NCBI RefSeq assembly: GCF_039729195.1
Contig: NZ_CP155796.1
Span: 3,782,001-3,846,000, forward strand
DNA length: 64,000 nucleotides
Direction: 5' to 3'
Source of the DNA: Mycobacterium sp. DL
GTDB taxonomy: Bacteria; Actinomycetota; Actinomycetes; Mycobacteriales; Mycobacteriaceae
Notes under the pieces: model-generated
Seen by the model: only the letters and a program-made list of their open reading frames with translations
What the model was told of the DNA's origin: nothing
Databases searched by the model: none
Translations under genes and position numbers: made by a program
Part shown: piece after piece, positions 1 to 6,373 of the stretch
Layout: the number at the start of each line of letters is the position of its first letter
Position numbering within the stretch: position 1 is the stretch's first letter

Positions 1-36
1 TCCTGTCTCACAGAGTGCCCACCGGGAGCGGCGTTG

Positions 37-426
37 CTAGCCGTCCTGGGCTAGACACAGCGTCACCGGATTGCCATCCGGGTCGACGATGGTCGCGACA
101 CGCTCACCCCATGGCATGTCGGCCACGTCGGCCAGGACAGGGATTCCGTCATTGCGCAGATCGGTCACCAATGTGTCCAGATCGTCGACATAGACATACA
201 TCTCGAACCGCGGACCCGCGGGCGGCTTTAAACCGTAGCGTTGCGCCGACCAGTCCCAAGACACGATGGCAATCTCACTTGCACCGCGACGCAAGCCGAT
301 GTACCCGGGTTCGCTGTCGGAGGGCAGCTCGACGGAGCGTTCGAAGCCCAGTCGCTGCCAGAAATCAGCGCTACGCCTGACATCCGTCGCCGCATAAACG
401 ACCGGGAACGCACGCAGGGGAGCCAC
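37..426 (-). CDS. VOC-family (glyoxalase/bleomycin-resistance fold) protein
   Basis: A 129-residue single-module vicinal-oxygen-chelate protein. It opens with the beta strand that holds 'FPVVYAATDV', has 'FEMYVYVDDLDTLV' in the middle, and ends with 'ATIVDPDGNPVTLCL', the usual VOC C-terminal strand. Length fits a single VOC monomer that dimerises. It starts at GTG 426. Members include glyoxalases, dioxygenases and antibiotic-binding proteins; nothing here identifies a substrate, so drug resistance should not be assumed. It is the first complete gene at the left edge, next to a toxin-antitoxin pair in what looks like accessory DNA. A CTAGCTAGC repeat lies just upstream of its start (437-445). 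Confidence 0.8.
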   Translation of the reverse strand: MAPLRAFPVVYAATDVRRSADFWQRLGFERSVELPSDSEPGYIGLRRGASEIAIVSWDWSAQRYGLKPPAGPRFEMYVYVDDLDTLVTDLRNDGIPVLADVADMPWGERVATIVDPDGNPVTLCLAQDG

Positions 427-482
427 AGAGTCCAGCCTAGCTAGCTATCGCCGAAAGCTGTCTCGGGACGATCCAGCCGCCG

Positions 483-785
483 CTATCTGTCCGGTGTGGC
501 CAGGATCTTGAAAAGCATGTTGTTCACATCGGTCAGAGCCTGGACGTCAACGCGGCGAAAGAACTCATCCAGCGCTGACTTGCGCAGGCTGGTTACCAGG
601 CCGGGAGCTGCCCACGCGGTGTCTCCCAACGGCACGCCGAACCCGGTATCTGGATTGTGGTCGAACACCGGCACGACGATTACGGTCGGCTCACTGGGGA
701 TCTCGTTGTAGACCGTGGAGGAGATGACGAGCACGTTGATTCCGGTGCCCGTAACCCAAATCTCGCCTCGGCGTGGCGATTTCAA
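483..785 (-). CDS. MazF/PemK-like toxin of a type II toxin-antitoxin pair
   Basis: A 100-residue protein that opens with 'RRGEIWVTGTGINVLVIS', the N-terminal beta-barrel strand of MazF/PemK ribonucleases, and has 'TVIVVPVFDHNP' where the family has its second core strand. MazF enzymes cut single-stranded RNA at short motifs; the activity here is inferred from fold only. The start is TTG 785, and its TTGA shares four bases with the antitoxin stop, so translation is probably coupled. It is slightly shorter than typical MazF (about 110-120 aa), and the usual Arg/Thr active-site pattern is not plainly visible. Function as toxin rests on gene order plus weak similarity. Confidence 0.7.
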   Translation of the reverse strand: MKSPRRGEIWVTGTGINVLVISSTVYNEIPSEPTVIVVPVFDHNPDTGFGVPLGDTAWAAPGLVTSLRKSALDEFFRRVDVQALTDVNNMLFKILATPDR

Positions 786-1012
786 CGCTTTGTCAACTCG
801 TCAAGATTTCGGTCGGCCCAGGCCTCGCTGAAGGCGACGGAATCGGGGTGCTCCCGCATCCACTGGTCGTGAGCTTCGCATCTGCGGCGCATGTCCTCAA
901 CATCGAGCACGCCCTCGATCCAGGAATTCATCGACGTATGGTCAGCATCTGCGTACCGCTTCACCGCCTCGTAGGCACCGTCGGATAAGCGCAACGTAAC
1001 AGTCTTAGCCAT
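782..1012 (-). CDS. Ribbon-helix-helix antitoxin
   Basis: A 76-residue protein whose N-terminus 'KTVTLRLSDGAYEAVKRYA' is a CopG/Arc-type ribbon-helix-helix strand and first helix. The C-terminal half is charged and Trp/Glu-rich ('DQWMREHPDSVAFSEAW'), as expected for a flexible toxin-binding arm. I chose ATG 1012; a GTG directly before it (1015) would add one residue. The stop overlaps the toxin start. By analogy it should neutralise the downstream MazF-like toxin and repress its own operon; a direct repeat right upstream (1020-1040) is a candidate operator. Confidence 0.75.
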   Translation of the reverse strand: MAKTVTLRLSDGAYEAVKRYADADHTSMNSWIEGVLDVEDMRRRCEAHDQWMREHPDSVAFSEAWADRNLDELTKR

Positions 1013-1019
1013 CACTCGA

Positions 1020-1040
1020 TGATAGCATTTGTTGATAGCA
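1020..1040 (-). promoter_or_regulatory. Direct repeat, candidate operator of the toxin-antitoxin operon
   Basis: TGATAGCA occurs at 1020-1027 and again at 1033-1040, a 13-base period directly ahead of the antitoxin start. Read on the minus strand, the distal copy is part of TGTGCTATCA, a ten-mer that also occurs in the repeat array after the partition genes (3814-3823). Ribbon-helix-helix antitoxins bind short repeated sites. The operator role is inferred. Confidence 0.5.
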
Positions 1041-1069
1041 CATCGTGACCTTGGCTGGCCTCATATCTA

Positions 1070-1188
1070 AAGAAACGAGACACCCTCCGAGGCACCACTC
1101 CCCCACCGCGTAATGCCAGGTCGCGGTGTCTCATTTCTTGTCTCACACCGCGTGTCTCAGATCCTCAATGCCAGAAGGCAATGAGACG
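1070..1188 (+). repeat. res-like resolution site upstream of the resolvase
   Basis: Several copies of a TGTCTCA-type half-site lie here in both orientations. AAGAAACGAGACACC (1070-1084) is the reverse complement of 1125-1139 with one mismatch. Further copies are TGTCTCA at 1139-1145 and 1153-1159, and an inverted TGAGAC at 1182-1187. CGCGGTGT (1122-1129) is also mirrored by ACACCGCG (1145-1152). The half-site TGTCTCATTTCT resembles the TGTCYNATNNNT pattern of Tn3/gamma-delta resolvase subsites. The position, immediately upstream of and running up to the resolvase start, is where Tn3-type res sites lie. Binding by the adjacent enzyme is inferred. Confidence 0.6.
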
Positions 1189-1196
1189 GTAGTGAT

Positions 1197-1772
1197 GTGA
1201 CGAAGATTCTCGGGTACGCCCGCGTGAGCACCGTGGGCCAAGACCTCGATGCGCAGCTCGTCGCGCTCGCAGGGGCCGGTGTCGGACCGGATCAAGTCTT
1301 CACTGACAAACTCTCGGGAGCGGTGAGCACCGACCGGCCTGGGTTGACGGCAATGCTGCACTACGCCCGTGAAGGTGACACCGTCGTTGTCACTGCGATC
1401 GATCGTCTGGGCCGCTCCGTCGCCGAAGTGACACGCACTATCGCTGAACTCGGTGAGCGTCGAATCTTGTTGCGCGCCTTGCGTGAAGGCGTGGATACGG
1501 GCACTCCGACCGGCCGTGCCGTCGCCGCCATAATGGCAACCCTCGCGGAGCTCGAGCTCGAGCTCGGAAAAGAGCGCCGTGCCGCCTCACGCGAGTCCCG
1601 CCGAGCTCGCAGCTTGCCGGCCACCAAACCCCACAGGCTCAGCGCCGACCGCCAAGAGCAACTGCGTCGTCTCGCTGCGACCGGTGAACCGGTCACCGAG
1701 CTCGCCGCGGCGTTCGGGATCGGCAGGGCGACTGCGTACCGATATCTCGCACGCGGAGATATCGGTACTTAG
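1197..1772 (+). CDS. Serine recombinase (resolvase/invertase family)
   Basis: A 191-residue small serine recombinase. The N-terminal catalytic domain begins 'ILGYARVSTVGQDLDAQL', with the nucleophilic Ser in the YARVS motif near residue 11. It continues with 'AIDRLGRSVAEV' (the DRLGR motif with catalytic Arg) and the long E helix around residues 100-135. The C-terminal 45 residues form a Hin/resolvase-type helix-turn-helix ending 'FGIGRATAYRYL'. The length is typical of Tn3-family TnpR. The start is GTG 1197, because ATG 1195 runs straight into a stop. A res-like array lies directly upstream. There is no transposase in the window, so this may serve dimer resolution of a plasmid or integrated element rather than transposition. 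Confidence 0.92.
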   Translation: MTKILGYARVSTVGQDLDAQLVALAGAGVGPDQVFTDKLSGAVSTDRPGLTAMLHYAREGDTVVVTAIDRLGRSVAEVTRTIAELGERRILLRALREGVDTGTPTGRAVAAIMATLAELELELGKERRAASRESRRARSLPATKPHRLSADRQEQLRRLAATGEPVTELAAAFGIGRATAYRYLARGDIGT

Positions 1773-1819
1773 CGTCGGTAGTGGGCAATACGCCCGATCC
1801 GGTGTATATTCGTGAGTGC

Positions 1820-1851
1820 AGACCCCCCCACACCTGTGGATAAGGGGGTCT
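1820..1851. terminator. Hairpin between convergent resolvase and DUF3800 genes
   Basis: AGACCCCC (1820-1827) pairs with GGGGGTCT (1844-1851) across a 16-base loop. It lies between two convergent genes and overlaps the DUF3800 stop codon by two bases. It probably ends transcription from both sides; there is no long T-run on either strand. Confidence 0.6.
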
Positions 1852-2569
1852 AGCTGTTTCTGGGGGCAAGTTCCTTCGGCTGCCTGTTCGGATCCCGCTC
1901 AGCCAGGTATTTCTCGTACCAGTCCCAGGCAAACTCATTCCGCGGGTGGCGGTCGGCGGCCGCATACGCGCTCCAAGCGACCAAGTCGGCCATCTGCACA
2001 AGTTGCGACGATTTCGAATCGAGATGGATCGCGTCTTCGATGATGCGCCGTTCATCCAGCTTCAACTGACGGTGCGTGGTCCGGTAACTGCTATCGCTGC
2101 CGTCCCCGTCCATCACCACGACACCGAGCGAGTCGGTGGCGGCCAGCTCTTTTTCAAAGCGCATGATCAAATCTCGGTAAAGCTCCCGTTTGGTCGCGGC
2201 AAGGCGCGCGGGGTCCCCCTGGCGGTAGACCGACCCCACGACCAGCCCCTCGGCACAGCGCAGTGTGTCCAGGCATTCCACCGCGACCTCGCGGCCGAAG
2301 TCTTTCCAGAACTCGATCCCGTTGTGCACGTGCCGGTCAGGGACATTTTTGGAAATCCGGCCGCGGCCGTTCACGTAGTCCGTTGTGTGCAGCTCCTGTT
2401 GGATGGCCACCCGGTACTCACGCCACAGCATCTTTCGGCAATCGAGCCAGCACCGGAGCACAGAACCCCAGCGGTCCGGGCTGAACTCAACCCAGCCGTA
2501 CACGACCATCCCAGACTGGGGGTGTCCAGAGTCGTCTATGTAGATCATCCGATTGAGGTGCCGTGGCAT
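1850..2569 (-). CDS. DUF3800 domain protein
   Basis: A 239-residue protein with the DUF3800 N-terminal signature 'MIYIDDSGHP' (family pattern hhhDESG), a central strand-helix region ('AEGLVVGSVYRQGD'), the acidic strand 'LGVVVMDGDGSDS', and a C-terminal 'QLVQMADLVAWSAYAA' helix that is also characteristic. DUF3800 is predicted to have an RNase H-like fold with metal-binding acidic residues, and it is common in plasmids, phages and islands; its biochemical role is unknown. Here Asp replaces the usual Glu of DESG. It is transcribed away from the parA promoter region. MIYIDD (seven codons in) is an equally plausible start. Confidence 0.8.
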   Translation of the reverse strand: MPRHLNRMIYIDDSGHPQSGMVVYGWVEFSPDRWGSVLRCWLDCRKMLWREYRVAIQQELHTTDYVNGRGRISKNVPDRHVHNGIEFWKDFGREVAVECLDTLRCAEGLVVGSVYRQGDPARLAATKRELYRDLIMRFEKELAATDSLGVVVMDGDGSDSSYRTTHRQLKLDERRIIEDAIHLDSKSSQLVQMADLVAWSAYAAADRHPRNEFAWDWYEKYLAERDPNRQPKELAPRNS

Positions 2570-2631
2570 GCCTCAGGATGCTTCCCGATAACCGCAGACC
2601 CGACCTATCCGACACGCAGGGACAACGCAAT

Positions 2632-2678
2632 CTAGCTAGCTAGGCGTGCTAGCATAGCTATCTGAGCTATGCTAGCAC
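2632..2678. promoter_or_regulatory. CTAG repeat and 14-bp palindrome upstream of parA (partition site/operator)
   Basis: CTAGCTAGCTAG (2632-2643) is followed by a perfect inverted repeat: GTGCTAGCATAGCT (2646-2659) against AGCTATGCTAGCAC (2665-2678), with a five-base centre. It lies 42 bases ahead of the parA start and contains TAGCAT and TATGCT, possible -10 hexamers. Such a site would suit a partition protein that both represses parA and marks the centromere. This is inferred from position and symmetry. Confidence 0.65.
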
Positions 2679-2720
2679 AGCTAGCCAGCATCGCCAGCCT
2701 AACTACGGAGGAAGCGCATC

Positions 2721-3503
2721 GTGCAACCAAAACGGCACGCCTTGGCCAACCAGAAAGGTGGCGTCGGCAAGACTGCGACGACACTCGGGCTGGCCAGCGC
2801 CATCAGTCACCGCGGAGGGCGTGCCCTCATCGTCGACGTGGACCCCCAGGCCAACGCCACCGAAGGCCTCGGTGTGTACACAGAAGATGGGCAACTCACC
2901 ACCGCTGACCTCATGGATCGCACCGAAGCCGGCTCAGCCATCGATGCCGTCGTGGCCACTGACTGGGACGGCGTCGACCTCATCCCGTCCCACTTGGATC
3001 TGTCCAACGCCGAATCCAGCGGCGCTTCCGATCTCGTGTTCCGCCTGGATGTCGCTTTCGAAGGCCTGGACCTCTCGCCGTATGACGCCGTGCTGTTCGA
3101 CTGCCCACCCAGCCTGGGCAAGCTGCTGTTCGCCGTTCTGCTCACTGTGGACACCGTGTACGCCATCACCGAACCAACGAAAGACTCCGTCAAAGGCGTG
3201 ACGCGGCTGGAAACCACCGTCCAGAAGGTCAAGTTGCGCCCCAACCCGCGTCTGGAGCTGGCCAAGATCATTATTTCCCGCCGCCAGAACAAAGGCGAAC
3301 ACATCGACCGTGAACGCGAGCTGCGCGAAGCCTACGGCGACCTCGTGGCCCGCACCGTCATACCCGACCTCGGAGCCCGCCAAGACGCCCACAGCGCCGA
3401 AGTGCCCATGCACAAATTCAAAGGCGGCCGCGCACTCAGCCTGCAAGTCGCCTACGACGACTTGGCCGACGAACTCGGCATCACCATCGGAGCGCCCGCA
3501 TGA
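2721..3503 (+). CDS. parA: ParA-type partition ATPase
   Basis: A 260-residue Walker-type ATPase with the deviant Walker A 'QKGGVGKTATT' at residues 11-21, the A' region 'ALIVDVDPQANAT' and Walker B 'YDAVLFDCPPSLG'. It lacks an N-terminal HTH, so it is the short (type Ib-like or orphan) ParA form. The start is GTG 2721, preceded by GGAGGA at 2707-2712. It overlaps the next small gene by four bases (ATGA), the standard plasmid parAB layout. ATP-dependent binding to nucleoid DNA moves the cargo; here the cargo would be a plasmid or an integrated element. This is not the chromosomal parA, which sits beside parB at the origin. Confidence 0.93.
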   Translation: MQPKRHALANQKGGVGKTATTLGLASAISHRGGRALIVDVDPQANATEGLGVYTEDGQLTTADLMDRTEAGSAIDAVVATDWDGVDLIPSHLDLSNAESSGASDLVFRLDVAFEGLDLSPYDAVLFDCPPSLGKLLFAVLLTVDTVYAITEPTKDSVKGVTRLETTVQKVKLRPNPRLELAKIIISRRQNKGEHIDRERELREAYGDLVARTVIPDLGARQDAHSAEVPMHKFKGGRALSLQVAYDDLADELGITIGAPA

Positions 3504-3808
3504 GCACCACACGCAAACCAGCCATCACCCGCACCACCAGCCACCCAGCCGACACCATCCCCGACCGACCCGCAGTCCCCATCACCGCCGCCCCGCCTGA
3601 CTCGTCTCAACTCGCATCGTCACCGCAGGCCGGAGGAGCGGCCGAGCGACTGACCGAGCAGCACAACGTCAGAATCCGGCCCTCCACTAAAAACCGCCTC
3701 GGAAAAGCCGTCGACAAGCTCCGTTACGAAACCGGCGACCGCACCATCAGCATCGCCTCCATCACCGACCAAGCCCTCGACGCCTACCTCACTCAACACG
3801 GCTGCTAG
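3500..3808 (+). CDS. Small ParB-like DNA-binding partner of ParA
   Basis: A 102-residue protein translationally coupled to parA (ATG 3500 overlaps its stop). The first 45 residues are Pro/Thr-rich and look disordered. The C-terminal half, 'NVRIRPSTKNRLGKAVDKL' through 'SIASITDQALDAYL', fits a ribbon-helix-helix or similar small dimeric DNA-binding fold. Short centromere-binding proteins of this type (ParG/ParB-like) have a mobile N-terminus that stimulates ParA and a C-terminal fold that binds repeats. The repeats on both sides of the operon are its likely sites. Naming it a partition protein relies on position more than sequence. Confidence 0.72.
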   Translation: MSTTRKPAITRTTSHPADTIPDRPAVPITAAPPDSSQLASSPQAGGAAERLTEQHNVRIRPSTKNRLGKAVDKLRYETGDRTISIASITDQALDAYLTQHGC

Positions 3809-3840
3809 CTAGCTGTGCTATCACAGCTATCACAGCTATC
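3805..3840. repeat. Tandem repeats after the partition genes (parS-like)
   Basis: CTAGCTAGC (3805-3813) leads into AGCTGTG (3811-3817), mirrored by CACAGCT (3822-3828). CTATCACAG is repeated at 3818-3826 and 3827-3835, with a third partial copy CTATC at 3836-3840. The nine-base tandem repeat right behind parAB is a candidate centromere or operator for the downstream genes. Confidence 0.6.
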
Positions 3841-3883
3841 AAAACGCTCTCATCTGGGCAAACAGGCCACAAAGGAGCCCAAC

Positions 3884-4138
3884 ATGTCAGACACCCGTCG
3901 TACCGTAAGAGTCATGGAAGCGAACACCCCGCCGCAGCCGGGTACCGCCGAGCACTGGGCGGCCTGGCTCGAACGGTACGGCGACGACTACGCCACTCAC
4001 GACGAACGCCGCGCCGCCTATCAAGACTTCCAATCCAACCTGGCCACCATGCAAGCTGTCTTCTCGCAACCCGGCCAGCTGCACGCCGCCGGATACCTCG
4101 CCGCACACGATCGCGTCGCCGAGGGACTGTGGAAATAA
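3884..4138 (+). CDS. Small protein of unknown function in the par operon
   Basis: An 84-residue acidic, soluble protein that I do not recognise. I placed the start at ATG 3884 because AAAGGAG (3871-3877) sits at proper distance; a longer frame from 3815 would run through the repeat array. It has no signal peptide or membrane segment. The middle ('HWAAWLERYGDDYATHDERRAAY') is predicted helical, and the C-terminus 'AAGYLAAHDRVAEGLW' is a second amphipathic helix. It is co-directional with parAB, 75 bases after it. Confidence 0.6.
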   Translation: MSDTRRTVRVMEANTPPQPGTAEHWAAWLERYGDDYATHDERRAAYQDFQSNLATMQAVFSQPGQLHAAGYLAAHDRVAEGLWK

Positions 4139-4191
4139 CGGTGTTTCCGGCACTGACACGCTGAGCGATGCTCGGCGAGAAAGGTGCCGTG

Positions 4192-4368
4192 ATGACGACA
4201 CTGGAAGATGTGGCGAAGAAGAAGGCGGCCGAGCAGTCCGCAGAGCACGAAGCCGGCGTCACCTCGGTCCGCCAGGGCCAGCCGATCCGCGAATACGTCT
4301 GGGACGCCCAGGGCGACGACCAGGTCCGCGAAATCACCGGCCACGTCTACTTCGTCGACGTCAACTAA
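4192..4368 (+). CDS. Small protein of unknown function, last gene of the accessory block
   Basis: A 58-residue hydrophilic protein with a Lys/Glu/Ala-rich N-terminal helix ('LEDVAKKKAAEQSAEHEA') and a C-terminal beta-like part ('YVWDAQ', 'GHVYFVDV'). I chose ATG 4192 with AGAAAGG at 4178-4184; a longer frame starts at 4168. It ends a few bases before a strong terminator, so it is probably a real gene and the last of the par transcript. No family recognised. Confidence 0.5.
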   Translation: MTTLEDVAKKKAAEQSAEHEAGVTSVRQGQPIREYVWDAQGDDQVREITGHVYFVDVN

Positions 4369-4379
4369 CCCCCCCACCA

Positions 4380-4411
4380 AAAGGGGCACCTCCTCTGGGA
4401 GGTGCCCCTTT
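4380..4411. terminator. Strong bidirectional terminator at the island/chromosome junction
   Basis: A 14-bp perfect stem: AAAGGGGCACCTCC (4380-4393) with GGAGGTGCCCCTTT (4398-4411), four-base loop, flanked by A and T runs. It separates the rightward small gene from the leftward Ddn-like gene, which ends at 4414. Confidence 0.9.
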
Positions 4412-4413
4412 CG

Positions 4414-4908
4414 TCATCCCGAACGCCGAAGTCGGATCAATGGAATCGTGCGCGCGGCGGCCCGCGCCTCGTAATCCCCATACCCGGCGTATTGATCGAG
4501 TGCCTTCGTCCAGGCATCCTCGCGCTCGGTGTGATCGGTGATCTCCGATGCGCTGTAGGTTCCGCTGCGGTTCCCGGCGAGTACCTCGACGGTCGGGGTG
4601 GCTTTGAGATTGCGGTACCACGCAGGATGACCCGGCCTTCCGTAGTTCGACGCGATCAGGATCAGCGAATCGTCGGCGACGAGGTACAGCAGCGGCAGTG
4701 TCCGAGGTAGTCCGGACTTCGCGCCCGTCGTCGTCAGCAGCATCACCGGCGCGGGATAGACGGTGCTGACCCGGCCGCCGGTGATCCGCAGCAGAGGCGG
4801 ATCGACCCGCGGCGCCACATTTCTGACAAACCAGTACCCGGCCGACGTTCTCGCGAACTTCTCGAGCGTTCGCTCGTAGATGCTCATCGGTCGGCGCGGA
4901 GCGGTCAT
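4414..4908 (-). CDS. Nitroreductase/deazaflavin-dependent oxidoreductase (Ddn-like)
   Basis: A 164-residue split-barrel protein of the mycobacterial Ddn/DUF385 family. Diagnostic parts are 'VMLLTTTGAKSGLPRTLPLLYL' (the TTGRKSGxxR-type F420 phosphate-binding loop, here TTGAKSG), 'LILIASNYGRPGHPAWYRNLKATP' and 'TVEVLAG'. Relatives use reduced coenzyme F420 to reduce quinones or nitro compounds at the membrane; the natural substrate is unknown. Length is typical. It lies nine bases from the stop of the following minus-strand regulator gene, with which it may be co-transcribed. Confidence 0.88.
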   Translation of the reverse strand: MTAPRRPMSIYERTLEKFARTSAGYWFVRNVAPRVDPPLLRITGGRVSTVYPAPVMLLTTTGAKSGLPRTLPLLYLVADDSLILIASNYGRPGHPAWYRNLKATPTVEVLAGNRSGTYSASEITDHTEREDAWTKALDQYAGYGDYEARAAARTIPLIRLRRSG

Positions 4909-4917
4909 GGATGAACG

Positions 4918-6324
4918 CTACAACCCGCTGGCACGCAGGACCTCGCATAACGCAGAAACAGCGGGCACAAAGGCGTGCTCGGCGGGCGCGGCGAAGCCGA
5001 TGATCAGGCCGTCGGTATCAGGCACGTCGACACCCGCGTCCGGATGCCGCATGAGCGAAAGTCCTTGTAATGCAATGCCTGCCTGACCGGCACGACGGAT
5101 GACCTCCGGCTCGGCGCCGTCGGGCAAGGTCACCAGCGCGTTGACTCCTGCGGCAAGCCCACCGACCCCGACATCGAACGCGGACAGCGTGGAGGTCAGC
5201 GTGTCCCTGCGTCGCCGGTACCGCGTCCGCATCCGCCGGATGTGCCGGTCGTAGTAGCCACCGGAGATGAACTCGGCGAGGGTGAGCTGGTCGATGGCGC
5301 TGACGGAAAACTGTTGTCCACCAGCTGCTTCCACGACGGGGTCGATCAAGCCCTCGGGCAACACCATCCAGCCCAGGCGCAGCGCCTGCGACAGGCTCTT
5401 GCTCGTCGAACCCAGATAGACGACCTTCTCCGGGCGCAGTGCCTGGAGCGCACCGATCGGCTGACGGTCATAGCGGAATTCGCCGTCGTAGTCGTCGTCG
5501 AAGATGAAACCATCTGTTCTGCAAGCCCATTCGACAACCGCGGTGCGCCGCGACGAATGCAGTGGCATCCCCAGGGGGTTGTGATGGGCCGGGGTCAACA
5601 ACACCGCCGTCACATCGAGATCGTCGAGTTCGCCGACGACCGCACCGTCGTCGTCCACGCCGATGGGTACCGTTGTCACACCGCTCGCCGCGATGGCGTC
5701 CCGGAACAGGTGGAGTCCGTACGCCTCCACCGCGATCGGTCCACCCACCGCACGTACCAGCAACTCCACACCCTGACGCACCCCCGCGCAGATGACGATC
5801 GAATCCGCAGACGCGCGCACGCCCCTCGCCCGCGCCAGGTACTCGGCGAGCGCTTCGCGCAACTCCGGTCGACCGCGCGGATCACCCATCCGCAGCGCTT
5901 CGTGAGGCGCGTTGGCCAGCGCCCGTCGCGTGCACGCCACCCAGTCGCTGCGGGGGAACTCCGAGACGTCCGGCGAGCCGGGCATCAGGTTGTGCACGGG
6001 GGTGACGCGCACGCCGCGGGGACGCGGTGGTTCGAGCCGATGGGCGGTGCCGACGACCCAGGTGCCCGCGCCCTGACGAGATCCCAGCCAGCCTTCGGCG
6101 ACGAGTTCGGCGTAGGCGTCGGCGACGGTGTTGCGGGCCACGCCCAGATCGGCTGCCAGGGCGCGGGATGCGGGCAGCATCGTGCCCGGTACGAGGCGGC
6201 CGGATCGGGCGGCGTCGCGCAGTCCCGCGATCAGTGCGTCCTTGGTGCCTCGAGCGCCCGGGACGAGTGATCGACCCAGATCGACGTGCAGATCCCGACC
6301 CCCCGAATTGGCCCAAGAAACCAT
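4918..6324 (-). CDS. pdxR: MocR/PdxR-family regulator (GntR HTH plus aminotransferase fold)
   Basis: A 468-residue chimera. Residues about 20-85 are a GntR winged helix ('GTMLPASRALAADLGVARNTVADAYAEL'), and 100-460 a fold-type I aminotransferase domain with PLP lysine in 'STSKSLSQALRLG' near residue 310 and 'FIFDDDYDGEFRYD' holding the PLP-ring Asp. Such proteins sense PLP and regulate a divergent gene. The divergent neighbour here is an AhpD-like gene rather than pdxST, so the pyridoxine role of classical PdxR is not shown; the symbol marks the family. The 49-base gap to the divergent gene should hold its operator. Confidence 0.85.
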   Translation of the reverse strand: MVSWANSGGRDLHVDLGRSLVPGARGTKDALIAGLRDAARSGRLVPGTMLPASRALAADLGVARNTVADAYAELVAEGWLGSRQGAGTWVVGTAHRLEPPRPRGVRVTPVHNLMPGSPDVSEFPRSDWVACTRRALANAPHEALRMGDPRGRPELREALAEYLARARGVRASADSIVICAGVRQGVELLVRAVGGPIAVEAYGLHLFRDAIAASGVTTVPIGVDDDGAVVGELDDLDVTAVLLTPAHHNPLGMPLHSSRRTAVVEWACRTDGFIFDDDYDGEFRYDRQPIGALQALRPEKVVYLGSTSKSLSQALRLGWMVLPEGLIDPVVEAAGGQQFSVSAIDQLTLAEFISGGYYDRHIRRMRTRYRRRRDTLTSTLSAFDVGVGGLAAGVNALVTLPDGAEPEVIRRAGQAGIALQGLSLMRHPDAGVDVPDTDGLIIGFAAPAEHAFVPAVSALCEVLRASGL

Positions 6325-6373
6325 CTGCAGATTGAACCATCATCATGGGCTATTCGGAACTAGCGTGGATCCC

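Noticed and set aside
37..426. Bleomycin resistance determinant
   Set aside because: The VOC fold alone does not indicate drug binding; no bleomycin-binding signature can be claimed.
6128..6373. N-terminal extension of the AhpD-like protein
   Set aside because: It overlaps the divergent regulator coding region and is Arg/Pro-rich shadow sequence; ATG 6374 matches the family start.
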